Assembly: GCF_022682495.2 (NCBI RefSeq)
Contig: NC_071399.1
Location: 5,127,342-5,191,341, forward strand
DNA: 64,000 nt
Direction: 5' to 3'
From: Desmodus rotundus
Lineage: Eukaryota; Chordata; Mammalia; Chiroptera; Phyllostomidae
Positions 46,001-59,216 of the stretch are shown here, piece after piece. Position 1 is the stretch's first letter; every line of letters begins with the position of its first letter. The notes beneath the pieces are model-generated. The model saw only the letters and a program-made list of their open reading frames with translations, searched no databases and was not told the origin of the DNA. Position numbers and translations under genes: made by a program.

Positions 46001-49000
46001 CCAGATATCACAGCTCCATGCTCCTGTGAGAAAGATGTCAAATGCACTGAACCCATCAAGACAAGGATTTAGGTCATTAACTCAAGCGTAGATTTGAAAG
46101 CATTTCAAAAAACTGGGTCAGTTTGTCACAGGTACAAACATGACATGACAGAGCCATTTCTAAAACTGAAGTGCATAATTATAAGTCACATCAAAGTGAT
46201 CAATGCAGTTCATTATAAACTCTGCTGTTTGGGGCAACTACAGCAAGGTTCAAAGTAAAAGATATGCTTGTCTCTAACTAGGCATGATGCTGAAAGGTTA
46301 GAAAGACAACATGGTAGCATTATCAAAGAGTGGTAAATATATGATATACTGCGCTGGCATTTTCAAAGTTTCTTTTTCGGCTCAGAACTTCTGTCAGCAC
46401 AGCCATGGATTTTACAAAGACTGTATTAATTAGATGCAAATGTCGGCAAGGGAAACAGAACCTTTTAGTTTTTATGAACCAGAGATTAAATCTGATACAC
46501 CACAGAGTATGATGGGGAAACCATATTGTCCATCAAGCATAGTGAAAAGTCATTTGAGTTGGCATGAATGCCCTTGTTTTTAAGTGCGAATCTTCCAGTG
46601 CCAAAGTGAAGGGATGATAGGGTTGCAACTACTACAATTCACACGTATAATAAAAGAACAAATGCAAAAATGATAGAAAATATACAAATGAGCAGGGAAG
46701 TTCAAATGCAATAGTGCTCACACAAACTTAAGGAAGAGTTTAAGCAACTACAATTTTCAAGTTTTCGATCAACTCTGAATATGTTTAAATATTACTCTTC
46801 TGAGAATAGTTTGGGTGGGAGGAACTCAAACTGACCCTTGAGCTTTATGGGAAATTGAGGGGAGACAGATCAACATAATCCTGGAGGCTCAGTTCTTCCC
46901 CTTTTCAGCTGCTTAGCAAAGAAACAGGTGAGAAGTAGCATATAGACCCTGGCCTATGGATGCTTCACCAAACAAGGTCTAACCTCCTGGGATGGGGAGC
47001 TTCCATTGCTACACAGTCATCCAGGAAGTCTCTGCTCCATGCTCCTGCACATAGAGAACTCCGGAGGGGGGCCTCTGGCCACTGGCATGCTGGCCTAGGC
47101 ACGCCTCTGTGGGGATTAAGCAGGTAACAGGAATTGTGTGCATTTGCTACACTTCTGCTCATAAGGTTGAATACCTCAAAGTACATGCTGACAAGTTTAA
47201 ATGAACTCTGCTCAATTACCTCTAGACTATTTTTCCCATTGCTTAAAGTTGGACCGCAAATGGTAAGGCAGTGAATTCTCACAACAATACCATTGTCCTT
47301 TTTGTTACTGATGTTCTGTGTACTGTAGGGTTTCAGAACTTGAAAGATATTGGTCCTGAGCTGTCTGTGCTGGGAGGGAAGGGAAGGGAGGAGGCTCTGA
47401 GGATCCCTGGATTCAGTTTTCCCTGAAATCAGTCACTCCCTCGCATCGTCCATGTTTGTTATTTAAGCCAAAGATGTTCTATGAAAGTTTGGCATATTCA
47501 AGAATGATTGAGAAGAGTCTTGCAAGGTGAGCAGACAACATCCTAGTCCATGTGTTGTGCATGGGTACCCTGGGGGCATTGGGGGCCAGAAGAAAAACTC
47601 TAAGTAGTCCTGAGATGGGGGAGAAGCTCGTCACTGAAATGCAAGTAAGAGCAAATGCAAGAGCAGCCCCCAGGAAACAGCCCACCACATTCCCGGAAGA
47701 AAACATTCTTTGATGGAACTTGAGTACCGAGAGACTGGGTACGTGGGGTGGGGAAACGGGTGGAGGGGTGCTGGTGGTGCACCAAACGCTGCCCTTGGCA
47801 TTTGCACGGTTAATTATCTTGGTACCCTGTAATCCTCATGACAATACCATGAACGAGTTCATGCAGCCCATGAGTAGCATGTCTCTAGACCCTGGCAGCG
47901 GGGTTGCTGTGTGTTCATAGCCTCTGGGCTGCAGTGGCCTCTCAGTGACCTGGGCAGGCAGAGAGGGGCCAGGCCAAGAAACACGTTCTTGCCAGAAATG
48001 TAAAACGCTGTGGGGAAGATATCAAAAGGATGTCTCAAAATGGAGGGTGAAGTGGTAAGAAATTTATTTTAGGCCAGCCTTAATCCAAATTGTAGAGAGA
48101 ATAAATCAGAACAATGGAAATGAGTCAAAGCAAGGAATCCAGTCAAGAAGCCACTTAACCATCAGCTCAAAGCTGATGGGTGGTTCCTACGGACAGTGTC
48201 AGTGGGAACACGGAGGAAAGGATGATTGAAGGCATGTTCAGGGACATAACTGCTATGACTTAGTAACTAGATACGTACTCAAAAGGTTTTCTTTTCTTTT
48301 CTTTTTTTTAACTGAGTATCTGGGCCAACTCTATTCCTATGAGTCATCTCATTTCTAATGTTGACTCCAAGTTCCCAGAGCCCACACCTATCCGCTACCC
48401 TTTAAGCGCGGCAGGTATCTAGCTGGTTTCTGTTCCTTCTTACTTCAACCTGATGCCAAGACTGGGAGATGAGAACAGGGGCAGTCTCCATTGTTGGAAT
48501 CCTAACCGCCTCATTCAGCGTTTTTTCTACCATAGCACAAGGCATCTTTCATGGAGCCCAGTGGTCTTCCTCCATGCTTGCACTGGAGAAGTCCTAGTTC
48601 CTCAGGTCAGCCACTGCAGGGTGAAACCACGTGCTAGAGGCCTCTTCTCCGATCTGGAGAGGACAATGAGCTTACAGGTGGACTTAAAACGTACTACCTC
48701 TTTCTATAAAGTGTGGTTATTGGGGAAAATGGTTGCTGTGTTCCCTTGAACTCTCTAATATCACCTTTGATGGTGTTATAGTGAATCCCTATACATTAAG
48801 AAGCCCCTGGTTAGCCAGGCTGTTTGACAACAATGAACCTGAACCCCGCCCAGTGGCGAAGAGAAAGGTCTAGTTGATCGCCGACTAGCCGAATTAAAGT
48901 CCCCTCCAGTGTTTCCTATGCTGTGATAAACAGACCCTGAAGTGATATTTGTCTTAGAAGTCCAGCACGGGGCTGGCTTCCTCAAACAGAGCTGTTAGTA

Positions 49001-49544
49001 ACACCCCGGTTCTTGGTTAAACATGTTGAGGAATCGTGGCGGGCTCTGGTTCCCATATCAAGGTTTCCCAGGACAACACAGAAAACCTGTGAGTGCAGCT
49101 CCATTGAAATGAAGTAACACAGGTCTCTCTCTTTTCCACACCCAACAGTTTTCAACTCTTTCCAGATTTAGGTATTTCCCACAGTTCCTGGGAGATTATG
49201 TGTTTTCAAAATATTAAGTGACTGGGAAACCATGGGAAAATGATTCCATTTCTCTTGTATACTTGAAACTTCTCAGGATGACGGGCACACATATTTGTTC
49301 CTGCCTTTGTGGGAGAAAGAGTGGGGGGCAGCTTACAGATATGCACAGAATACTGCAAGAAAAAACACAAAATAATGAGGAAAGGAGACTGGAGATAGGA
49401 CAGCGAAATGCAGAAGGAATAAGCTGAGACTCTATAGACTTCGCGATACTTATTTGAAAAGTTACATGGAAATTAACCCAAATTAGGCTTTGTTTACTAG
49501 ATATCAGCACATAGACAAATAATCATTATTGCCTTTAAAACGTT
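46001..49544. other. Repeat-poor unique DNA
   Basis: No gene recognised. A weak MIR-like patch may lie at 47800-47870 (GTAATCCTCATGACAATACC). Frames of up to 105 codons on either strand have no recognisable domain. Confidence 0.35.
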
Positions 49545-49580
49545 AAATAAATAAATAAATAAATGAATAAATAAATAAAT
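49545..49580. repeat. (AAAT)n microsatellite
   Basis: Nine tetranucleotide units with one G interruption. Confidence 0.95.
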
Positions 49581-51059
49581 ACAAACCACCCAGGAAAACA
49601 TATTGAAACTCCTGGAAAGTTTTCAAATGGTTAAAACAGGGACAACACTGTGTAAAATGAACAAACTTCTTGTGATAATTAAGGAGGTCAACTTCACAGA
49701 GATGTATCTTTTAAAAGTTGTTCAAGACAGGCTGAGACTGAAATATATTACAAGTAATTCTATGGGGCGCCAATTTAAAATATTCTAAGTATCCGTGCCT
49801 CGAGAGGCCGTTAAATTTAGGGGGTGGGTTTTTAGATTATTCAGAGAAATATTTGGACCATCTTTCAAGCATAGTTCCATAAATAATGTATCTGACAGAA
49901 AAAGTTGTGCAAGTTAAAGAACAACACTGAGTTCAAGAGGTGCCAAAGATGCAAATAAGCCATTTGTTTGCTTAAGCTACAGGGGTAAAGATGGCAAGAA
50001 GAGAAACAGGAAAAAGCAGATAAGGCTTTTTAGAAACGTAAGTTGCTCAAAGTCCTAAAAAATTAAAAGTTTACAAAGGAAAAATGGGCTTCTTCCCTCT
50101 TGGGCATTTAAATCGACACATAGAAATTACAGAATTTTATTTAAAAACACACAAAGACTGCATTTATTTAAAATTAGAGAAAAGCAATTATGATGTAAAA
50201 GATGCCTAATCCTGTCTTTTCCCTTAATCCCTCTCCTCCATTCCAATCTGCCTATTTTTGTACACGTCCCACGACCAAGTCCTTCCACAGTTAAACAACA
50301 TGTCTACATGTCCATGACATGCTGACGAAAGACAAATGTCCATCGACAAAGAGATCCTTCCAAATAAAAAGAATCCACCTTTATATAATTCTAGATTCTA
50401 CTTTGAAACATGTTCCTCAGTCGGGATTATATAATGTGGCATATCTATAAATTCATATGCAATGATTAATATTTAGGATAAAGTTCACCCTCAGTTAAAA
50501 GTTAGTTAAAATTAAATAATGGCTTGGTGGAAACAACTCATTTAATGAAGACTATTTTTTAAGCCCCTGCAGCAGGAACTGTCCTGTGGGGAAGAGGTGA
50601 AGCTTCCTCAGACTGCCGCTGTTCATTCCATAGGTGTTGGTGAAACCTACCCGACATTCAAAGTGTCAACACACACGTCTTCGCTCTATCAATATTCATA
50701 GCCCGGAAACACATTATTGTTGCAAATATGCCAGGATAATAAAAAGTATCCATTTACAATGGGAGCTTATAACAAAGGGCAGTTCAACAATATAATTTAT
50801 TCTTATCATTTACTGTATGACTCGTATGAAATAAGAAATGAAGCTACAGGTAAGTTATGAAGGTCATTTCCTATCATGCATAAAAATATAAATGGTTTAT
50901 ATCGTTATCTGCTGTAAGACATTCTATCCATTGAGGACTCTGAAATTAGGAGCCAGATGTCTGGATTCTGTACTGCGAAAGTAGTCCAATTTAGCTTTCA
51001 GAAACAAATTAGAATGCAGTAGCCCTCATTAGGATGGACGGTAATAACAATAGTATGTG
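49581..51059. other. Repeat-poor AT-rich DNA
   Basis: No gene recognised. A weak L2-like trace may lie near 50555-50620. Confidence 0.4.
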
Positions 51060-51270
51060 TTTATATTATTGCCATTTTAAAGTGTGATTTGAACAAGTGC
51101 CATTTTAAAACACTTTAGATTGTTTCTTTTTAAAAGACTCTCAATTAAGCATCATCATTCCATTTTAACTCTTGAGAAAACACAGGCTCAGAATGGGTAT
51201 TCAATTTGCTAAAAGTACCACAGTTTGCACACATTTAAACGGGCGTCCAAGGATCTAAATTCCCAGATCT
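51060..51270 (+). mobile_element. Possible MIR SINE remnant
   Basis: AACTCTTGAGAAAACACAGGC, TCAGAATGGGTATTCAATTTG and CTAAAAGTACCACAGTTTGC match the MIR 3' half (gaaactgaggctcagagaggttaagtaacttgcccaaggtcacaca). Confidence 0.5.
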
Positions 51271-51314
51271 ATCCATGTTCAGCCATGTCACGGTTCTTCT
51301 ACAGAAGCAATAAT

Positions 51315-51490
51315 ACAAATCACTAACACTTACTGGATGCTGTAAGCATGTTGCACCGATTGTCACATATAATCCTTTCAACTATCCATAGAAGTAAGAA
51401 TTAATAAGTTTATTTTACATATGAGGTGACAGGTCAGGAGAAGCTAAGAAACTCCACATAGGTAGCAAAGATGGATTTGAAATTTGGTAT
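51315..51490 (+). mobile_element. MIR SINE
   Basis: AACACTTACTGGATGCTGTAAG, ACATATAATCCTTTCAACTATCC, TTATTTTACATATGAGGTGAC and GAAGCTAAGAAACTCCACATAGG follow the MIR order. Confidence 0.6.
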
Positions 51491-51934
51491 ATTTTAATTT
51501 AAACTGTTGATTTACAATAATGCACCTTTTAAACAATAACAAGAAAGCGGCGTTGCTGTCTAGACTTGTGTCTCTGGACTGCTGGTGAGCTGCTGATCAC
51601 TCCGATGTATTAACGCGCACGTGGATGTGAATGTGCTGGCGCTCTGGTAGAGTCGGAGTAGAGACAGCCCCCGAGAGCTACCCACATCCGAGGCTCCACA
51701 ACCTGCCCTTCTGTAAAGCTACATGACAAAGGGGAATGAAGGATGCTAGTCAGGCCACTAATCAGCTGACTCTGCCATGGGCCATTGCTTGGTGTTGAGA
51801 GGCTAGCTGAGCTACTCCATGGCATTGCTGCCTCAGCCTCCATTTTATTTGGCCAAGTGGCCTGTGGGGGCCTTTAAGGGCACTGGTCCCCTCACATACC
51901 CTAAAAACAGACTGTAGAGTCACAAGTGCATTGT
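51491..51934. other. Unique GC-richer segment
   Basis: No gene recognised. The minus frame at 51610-51843 is a chance frame in GC-rich DNA. Confidence 0.4.
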
Positions 51935-52640
51935 CACTTCCTGATATGATTTCCCCAATATCCTAACCCTAACCCTGACCCTAACACTTGGGTGTCCCTT
52001 CAAAGAGCCCCCTGTGGACTTTACCCAATCTTGCTCTTTGTAGTTTGGATTGACCAGCCTGGCCTTAGTCCATGAACCCCAAAGCACTCCACCCATGGGC
52101 CCTGATAAAGTCGTGTACCCCAGGTCTCACCTTGTCCTGTCTGCCTGGACATCCCTGTGTGGCCCCTTGAGCTGAGCCGTGGACCTCCTCCAGGATCTGT
52201 GCATGATAACCTTCTCTCCTTCAATTTCTACTGTGGTCTTTGCTGAACTACAGCTTGCTCTCCAGCACCTTTCGCTCCCCTTAACACATTTTAATACAAC
52301 GAAGTCACGGCACAAAGATAATCAGGAGGGTCCTTCTGGGCAGAGAACAGAGGAAAGAGAGAGAGCAAGAGGACGTCAGTGTGAAAGAAGGTGGCCTCTG
52401 CTGCTGGTTTCACGGACAGTGGGAGATGGACACAGAGGCTTCTAGAAGCTAGAAGAGGTGAGGGAATGGCTCTTCCCAAGAGCCATCACAAGGAACACAG
52501 CCCCAGGACACAGGTTTGAGCCCAGGAACATCCATGGTAGATGCTAACCTCCACAGTGTTAAGGTAATAAATTTATGTTGCTTAAGCTACTAAGTCTGTA
52601 GTAATTTGTTACAGCATCAATAGAAAACTAGTACTGAGAT
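51935..52640 (+). mobile_element. MLT1-like LTR split by a 320 bp insert
   Basis: The 5' part at 51935-51985 (CCTGATATGATTTCCCCAA, then TCCTAACCC) and the 3' part at about 52310-52640 (ACAGAGGAAAGAGAGAGAGC, GGAGATGGACACAGAGGC, TAAGGTAATAAATTTATGTTG, GCTTAAGCTACTAAGTCTG) read as one MaLR LTR. The AATAAA signal is at 52566-52571. Between them, 51986-52309 has no MLT1 match. It is C/T-rich and looks like a later insertion of unidentified type. Confidence 0.6.
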
Positions 52641-53179
52641 AATTCACCATGTAAGGTTGAGCTTTGTAAGAGCTATGGTTCAAAGACACCTATGAAGGAC
52701 AAATAACACCTTTTCTTAAAATAAGAATCACCACTGCTTCTGGACAACACACTTCTGTTTTTCTCATAATGTCGTAAAACATAAAATAAAAAATATATTT
52801 TAAAGCAGGAGAATGTGAAAAGAGAAAATATATACGAGGGGCATATGTGTTACTATAGAAACTATAGGGGAATATGCAGGAGTGTGGTGTCAACACAGAA
52901 TGGGACGGTGACTCAGACCGACTCCTAAGACAGCTTGGCCACCACCAGCGCCCGGTGCAACCTGGACTCAGCCACCACCGCATTGCCCAAACAGTGCTGG
53001 CGATGTCACTGCCTTTCTCTGCCTCCTGTGCTCCCTTTCCTGCGGGTTAGGAGGAATCCATGCTCGCCACTCTCTGTGGAATTTGAAAAAAACAAGGGAA
53101 AATGCGTGCAACAAGTCTCCTACTTGGTATATTTGGGATAGTATACAGCATTTCTAATCTGTGTACAGACCGTCTCTGA
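52641..53179. other. Unique DNA
   Basis: No gene recognised. A CpG-containing patch lies at 52900-53000. Confidence 0.4.
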
Positions 53180-53330
53180 GTTAGGATGGTTTGACTTATG
53201 ATTTTTCAACTTTATGATGGTGCAACAGTGGCATGCATCTCGTAGAGGCCATGTTTTGAATGTTGAAGGTTAATCTTTTCTGGGTCTAGAAATATGTAGT
53301 ATGAGACAATAAACACTTGTGACATTCCCA
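53180..53330 (+). mobile_element. Possible Tigger-like DNA transposon fragment
   Basis: GGATGGTTTGACTTATGATT, TTTCAACTTTATGATGGTGC, GTAGAGGCCATGTTTTGAAT and GAAATATGTAGTATGAGAC resemble, with many CpG-type decays, a TcMar-Tigger-related consensus (ggttcgacttaagatttttcgactttacgatggtg). The other end is not seen. Confidence 0.45.
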
Positions 53331-54714
53331 GTTCCTTGGCCCCAATAACACTATAGTATCAAACTCAGCCTAAATCAGAACTTTATGGAGCACTTTATGG
53401 TCATTTATATCTTACATATATGTTTGTGTTATCATAATGACTCTCACACCATCAGATATCTTAACAATGCTTGGTGATGGGAGGAATCACATAAAAGATG
53501 AGGCTATAAACATTGACAATGCTGTGAACCATTTTAATTTTTGAGTTATTTCTAAACATCCGCAAGCAGTTATACATGCCTCTTAGCATTTTCTGTCCGT
53601 AAGAATGTTCTTGTGTGATCCCTTACCCTGAGTTCAATTTTGGGGATTATATTGACCTTCTGATGGGTTTCAGCTGGTGTTGAAGTTGACAACTACTGCA
53701 TGAGTGTCAACCGCCAGGCTTCTAATTTCAAAGTCATTGTTCCAAGTCAGCCCACAGTCATGTCTGGCTCTGCCCTAACTTGCACCAGACCTGATACCAT
53801 CTGACTTCAGGCTCAGGTCTTGAAGACTGAACAACAGCTAGTGAGGTGGGATTTCTTTTCCTTTCCTTTCCTTTTCTTTTTTTCCCTTTCTTTCTCTCTC
53901 TCTCTCTCTTTCTTTTGATATAGCTATAGGATAAACTATCAGAAAGGAAAAGGACAGCAATTCAGAATGTCACCTATGAATACACCAACAAAATTCTGGC
54001 CTAGACATCCCAACAGAGTTAGTGAGGAAGAAATGATAGAAAAAGCAGAAAACGAGAACAGAACAGAACCTACCTCTACAGGTAAATCGTTACGGTCTGT
54101 GTGCGCGCGCACTTCTCTGTGCATGGACAAAGAGACACAAACTGAAAAGCACTTCCCTGCATCGACAATTTCCACTGTACAACTTTCGTGCTGTTGTGCT
54201 GAGTCCAGAGTGGGGGAAGAAGACGTTCCCTAGGGGACGGTGATAATAGGATGAGAGCAGCTGCAGCTAATGCTGTGGGTACCGGGAAGACGTGGAGCCG
54301 CGGGAGAGAAAGTAGACCCGCTCCCACCTCAACTTCCTTTTGTGTCTCATCTCAAGGACTTTTTATGACATTAGCAACAACAATTTCTCACTGGAAAATG
54401 TATTACTAGCCTCATCCATTTCCACTATAAATATTTATAAAGAAAATTTTAAACATTAGTTAACAATTACAAAGGTAACTAGAATTGTGGATTTTATTAC
54501 AGAGTAGTTTCAGAACATCCAAAGCACTTTAGGATCATCTATTTACATTAACTTGAGATGTTACATGTAATTGAAATGAAAAATGGAATAGAAAGTTATC
54601 TGAACATAAGCCATTTTTTTCCACTTATATATCTAGCTATATTTAGGTGTGAGAAATACTGCATTTCATTAGTGTCTTTAAATCCACTTGATTCAAAATT
54701 AAAGGCCATTGCTA
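53331..54714. other. Unique DNA
   Basis: No gene recognised. A pyrimidine-rich tract lies at 53851-53916. Confidence 0.4.
53851..53916. repeat. Pyrimidine-rich tract (TTTCC, CT units)
   Basis: TTTCC pentamers pass into a (TC)n run. Strong strand asymmetry could support triplex or slippage. Confidence 0.88.
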
Positions 54715-55055
54715 TGGTCTGAATGAAGTGTCCAGGACCCAATTTACATGTTGAAAATATGAATAAAATACCAGCCCCCAAGGTGATGCTATTATGTGGT
54801 GGGGACTTTGGGAGAGGGCCCTCATGAATGGACTTAGTACCCACATAGAAAAAGAGACCTCAGAGTTCTGCTGGCCCTTCCGCCATGTGGGGGGCCAGTG
54901 AGGAGACTGGCCAGCAGGCTGGCCCCCAAACACCAAATCTGCAGGGGCTTTGATCTTGGGCTTCCCAGCCTACAGAACTAGGAGAAATAAATGTTTGTTA
55001 TAAGCAACTGAGTCTACAGTATTTTGTTCCAGCAGCCTGAATGCACTGAGACAGA
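54715..55055 (+). mobile_element. MaLR LTR (MST-like)
   Basis: GCTATGGTCTGAATGAAGTG start, then CCCCCAAGGTGATGCTATTA, TGGTGGGGACTTTGGGAGAG, GGGCCCTCATGAATGGACTT, CTTCCGCCATGTGGGG, CTTTGATCTTGGGCTTCCC, the AATAAA signal at 54986-54991, and TACAGTATTTTGTTCCAGC. Nearly full length, hence one of the better preserved LTRs here. No internal genes adjoin it. Confidence 0.82.
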
Positions 55056-58000
55056 CATCACTGCTTTCCACCTGTCACCAGAGTGTAAAAAGCCTCCCAT
55101 AGTTCCAGTGGGGGAGACCACAAGTCTTTGTTATTGTGGTCCCTTCAGGTCATTTCCCAGGATATGTGGGACATGGGATTCTTAGATTAGGATGGGCATT
55201 CCTTTGCCCAGTTGGTTCTGAGTGCTCCTTACTCCATTGGTACCTAAAGTCTTGCTTCCTCCCATCTCTATGAAGAAGCAGGGCCAGAACTTAGGAGCCT
55301 TCTTAAAATCTCCTTCCTTTGTCTGCATCTCCTTGACCTCAAAGACCTTCTACTTCTGACTTCCTTCTTAGATCCAGGGAGCTTCCTTTTCTCAATGGGA
55401 TTTGGCTTTAGGAAACAGAGGTCAAACATTGACCTTGCACTCCACCTGCATTCTGTCCTGCCAAAAAAAATCCTGAAGGGATGGAGCCTAAAAATAACCG
55501 TAATAGTAGAATGAGGCGGAGGAAAATACAAAGACAATAATGCTTGTAGTAAATTACTCAAGCATTTTAAGCATTTTAGCTGTATAAAGCAATGTTAGCA
55601 GAATATACATTTAATGCAAAGGACGGGCATAATGAAGAGAACATTTTCAAATTTTAATGCACACCCCAGTCGGTAGTACGTGCTTCAAACAATTTCAGGA
55701 AGTCAACTGGAACGTTTTGAACATATGTTCTCATACGCTCCCTTACTTAGAGGTGACAAAATTCCTAATATCCTGTGTTCATTTCATATAAAACACCATA
55801 ACACTCTAGTAAGTTAAGTCAACCAGAAAGTAAATAAAATACATAAAATCATATATTATACAACAAAGAAAACCAAGGTTATCAAAGAAATTATGTTTTT
55901 CATAAAATAAAAGAAATAAAACACATTTCCCTCACTGGAGACTCGGGACGCTGATGTGTTATTGTGGTTGAAGTTTGAAAGCCTCATCTTGGCTGTAATT
56001 AACATTCTTGCAAATTACAAGCAATGCCTTAAACTAAAAACCTATTTTCCTTTTTTCTCCCCTCCGTTTTCATAATGCTGCTCTCTCAACTAGCACTTAA
56101 AATTCAAGGAAGTTTTTTTTCTTTTTTTTTTTTATGACTAAGGTCACATTACAAAATAGCACATAAGATGGAAGTAATAGAGTGTAGCCAGAGAGGGGCG
56201 TGAAACGGACACAGCAGGGGCCCGTGTGGCTGGGGCACCGTTTCGTGTTCGTTTTCATTGGGTCTTTCAGGGAGGCTGACAGGATCAATCAGCTGCCTCG
56301 TCCATCACTGGCAGAGCCTGGGGAAGACAGATGACACACAGAAGAGCGAACCCCACAGAAATTAAACGAGGTGCTGGAAGAACAATTAGCGTCTTTCAGG
56401 ATAAAAACACCAAGGAGGGACACTGCTGATGTTAAGCCACAAAACCAAACTTAAATGATATCTTCATCTCAACGGCAGCTGAGCCGGAAAATAAATACGG
56501 CAATGCCACCTTCACGTCTAGCACTCACGTGTTTCATATCATTTCACAGTGTGTAGTCAACTTCTGATCAGTAGCAGGCAGATTTTCCTTCATGTCTCAA
56601 GAACTTTCATGACTTTTATGTGGCACAGAGAAGTTTAAACTCTTCCCACTCCCGTGACAGGAATAGAGTATTTCAAACTGGACTAACTCTTGCTGAGAAG
56701 AGTTGGGAAGAATTTGATTCTCCCTCTCTGGGGAAATAACCCCACAGCTGGAGAGCGAAATGGTGAAGCTTTAGGACATCCCGAGGGCAGGGTGCCCTGT
56801 GTGTTCTTAAAGCTGAACAATAACTTCAAGTTTAGCATTATTAACCTTAAATCTATAGACATGCCGAAGGATGACATCATGAAAAACCATATGGGTTGTT
56901 AAGATAAAGTTTGTAACATCATTGAACTTTGGGTTTATACATAATCACTGAAAACAGCAAAACCCGGAAGACTTTGAGTGTGGAAATTTATATTGATGGA
57001 GTCTACTCATCTCATTATTTTAAAATATAAGTATACTCCCAGGTGCATTGATGTTTTTTTTTAATGTAAATTTGTGCTCTTATTCTCTAATGCACGTCCA
57101 TCCTTAAAGTGGGAACTGAGATACGTAATGTGTGCTGGGCCTCTCATGTTAGGAAGTCCTTGAAATAAGACCATTTCATGTGCCATGATGCCAAAAACAA
57201 ATAAACAAACAAAGACTCATTACTCAAACTTGTTCCCTGTAAGAAAAAATGTGATGGTAAAGTGTCTGAGCTAGTACAGTTCTTTGTAATAAAATATCTG
57301 TTTCATCACTCCCCGTATCCCTGTTTGAGGGTAGGCACTGCGAAGTGTAAATTGAATATCCTCCTCTCCACAAACCCAATGACCTAGCAGCCCACAACTG
57401 AAAGCACTCAGCTTTTAGACACCATGCAAACCTGTGACGTCTTCTAGTGTCTTGTTTTTATACGTGAAAATCTGCCAACAATAGGTAACTCTATCACATG
57501 ATAATAAAGCATCAGTTAAACACTAACTTCAGTTTGGAAATTCAACATGTCTGAAAGAAAACAGTTTTCCCAACAAAATAATGCCTAATATTTTGATTGT
57601 GAATAAACATGATTTTATAGTTTTTATTATGTAATAAAAGTAAAGCGTCAGCTGATTCACTCCAGTGTCAAGTACCAGATTTTGCTCTTAGCAAACAGGA
57701 AGTTGCCCAAACTCACTCAGCAAAGCCGGAACCATGCCACAAACACAGATAACCAGAATGTTGATGTATCCAGAAATCTGTTCCTAGCATACTGCAACCT
57801 TTTCTGATCAATGCTGATGAAATTCGTATTTAAGTGAATTAAAACCTAGCCCATGGAATGTGCTGTCACTGCATGAAGCATATGTAGCGAAGTCGCTGTA
57901 TGACCTGAGCTGTCTGCCACCTGCGTTACTCAAGTCATTAAAGACCTTCATCGACATGAACGTGTTGCTTAGCAATAAAACACCTTTCCTTCTTTGCCAC

Positions 58001-58784
58001 TGAAGAAGTTTCATTTTCTAGTTATAATTTTCCTAATTAATTGTTGGAAGCTCATGGGTTACAGATAGGATAACCATATTTATCCAAGTGTATGATTAGG
58101 AGCCCACACAGGAAGAAGACCCAAAAGCACACCAGACATTGTCAAATGCGAGGATGGGGAGGAGGGGGAGTGCACACATCACCCCAGCTCAGACCACTAA
58201 CTTGGGCAGATGAAATCAACAGAGGAAAGAGAAACTGCAGAAGCTTCTGATGAGCGCTGGGACAGATGGGAGATTTTAGAAGCAAAGTTCCCTTTAGACC
58301 GCGGGAATTTCAGCAGACAAATGCAAGGTGCGTGCCAGATTTTGGACCAGCAGGAACATAAGGCTACATAAAAATTCTAAACCTGGAATCTCCTTGGATT
58401 AGAATTTTCAGACCCCAGGAGATAGAGACCTGCCAGGAACAGCCTCGTTGAGGTCAGAAGGTAGATGAAACCTACTCTTTCTTACGATGCTTAGGAGAAA
58501 AGTCCTGTGAGCTGCTCTTCTCTCACTGAAGACACTTGCCTTGTGACCTGGGAGGCTGAAGAACTACACTCCACACTCAGAAGGACCAAACTGAATCTCA
58601 CTCAGGGGTCAAGGACATGCCAGTCAAAATCCCAAGAACACCACAGCACAAAACAGGACCCAGCCGAGCATGGAATGGTTTAAACTATGACTAGAGCTGT
58701 TTGACCTGGCTGAGGGCTGGACTGGGTTTAGCGCTCACCACTCTTTCTGCTCACACAGAAATACCATTTTCAGGCCCAAAGGAC
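55056..58784. other. Mostly unique DNA with possible conserved patches
   Basis: No gene recognised. 55900-56100 (TGGCTGTAATTAACATTC near 55990) and 56380-56560 (AACGGCAGCTGAGCCGG near 56472) have the texture of conserved non-coding DNA. Frames such as 55268-55561 minus (arginine-rich end) have no domain. 58080-58780 may be decayed transposon sequence but I cannot name it. Confidence 0.35.
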
Positions 58785-58915
58785 CATCTCTGATGCTGGA
58801 AATGGTCTTTATCTTCATCTGAGGGGTGGTAGGGGGGAGTGCATGTATAAAATGTTTCCAAGTTTAAGAGTTTATGGTACTTTCCCACATTACATTATAC
58901 CTCTATTAAAAAACA
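58785..58915 (+). mobile_element. Ancient L1 3' end
   Basis: GATGCTGGAAATGGTCTTTA, CTTCATCTGAGGGGTGGTAG and ACATTATACCTCTATTAAAA follow the L1M terminus (ggaaatgttctatatcttgatctgggtggtgg ... gttatacctcaataaaaa). Confidence 0.68.
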
Positions 58916-59216
58916 CAATGATAATAGTAATAACAATAATTATGTATTAAGTGCCCAGAAGTCCACCACCCAAAACAAATCTAGGTCCTTGAAAATAACA
59001 TATGTTTAATCATCTCACCCCCTCATCCTTTCAGCACCCCCCCAACTTCTGCCTGAATTCCAAGTTCATTATTCCTTTGCTTTCTTCTTTGTATCATTTC
59101 ATTATGTCTATTTGTATTCCTAAATTATCTGCATAGGCTAGTTGCAATGGGCTGCTTTTTATATGAGATGTCTGAATGAGTTTGTTTTCTCACTGTGTGT
59201 CAGTATCTTAAAAGTA

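Noticed and set aside
51962..51985. Interstitial telomere
   Set aside because: Only about four units, one variant, in the LTR position that natively holds CCTAACCC.
55268..55561. Minus-strand frame with an arginine-rich end
   Set aside because: The arginine run comes from a CTT/TCT-rich plus strand; no family match.
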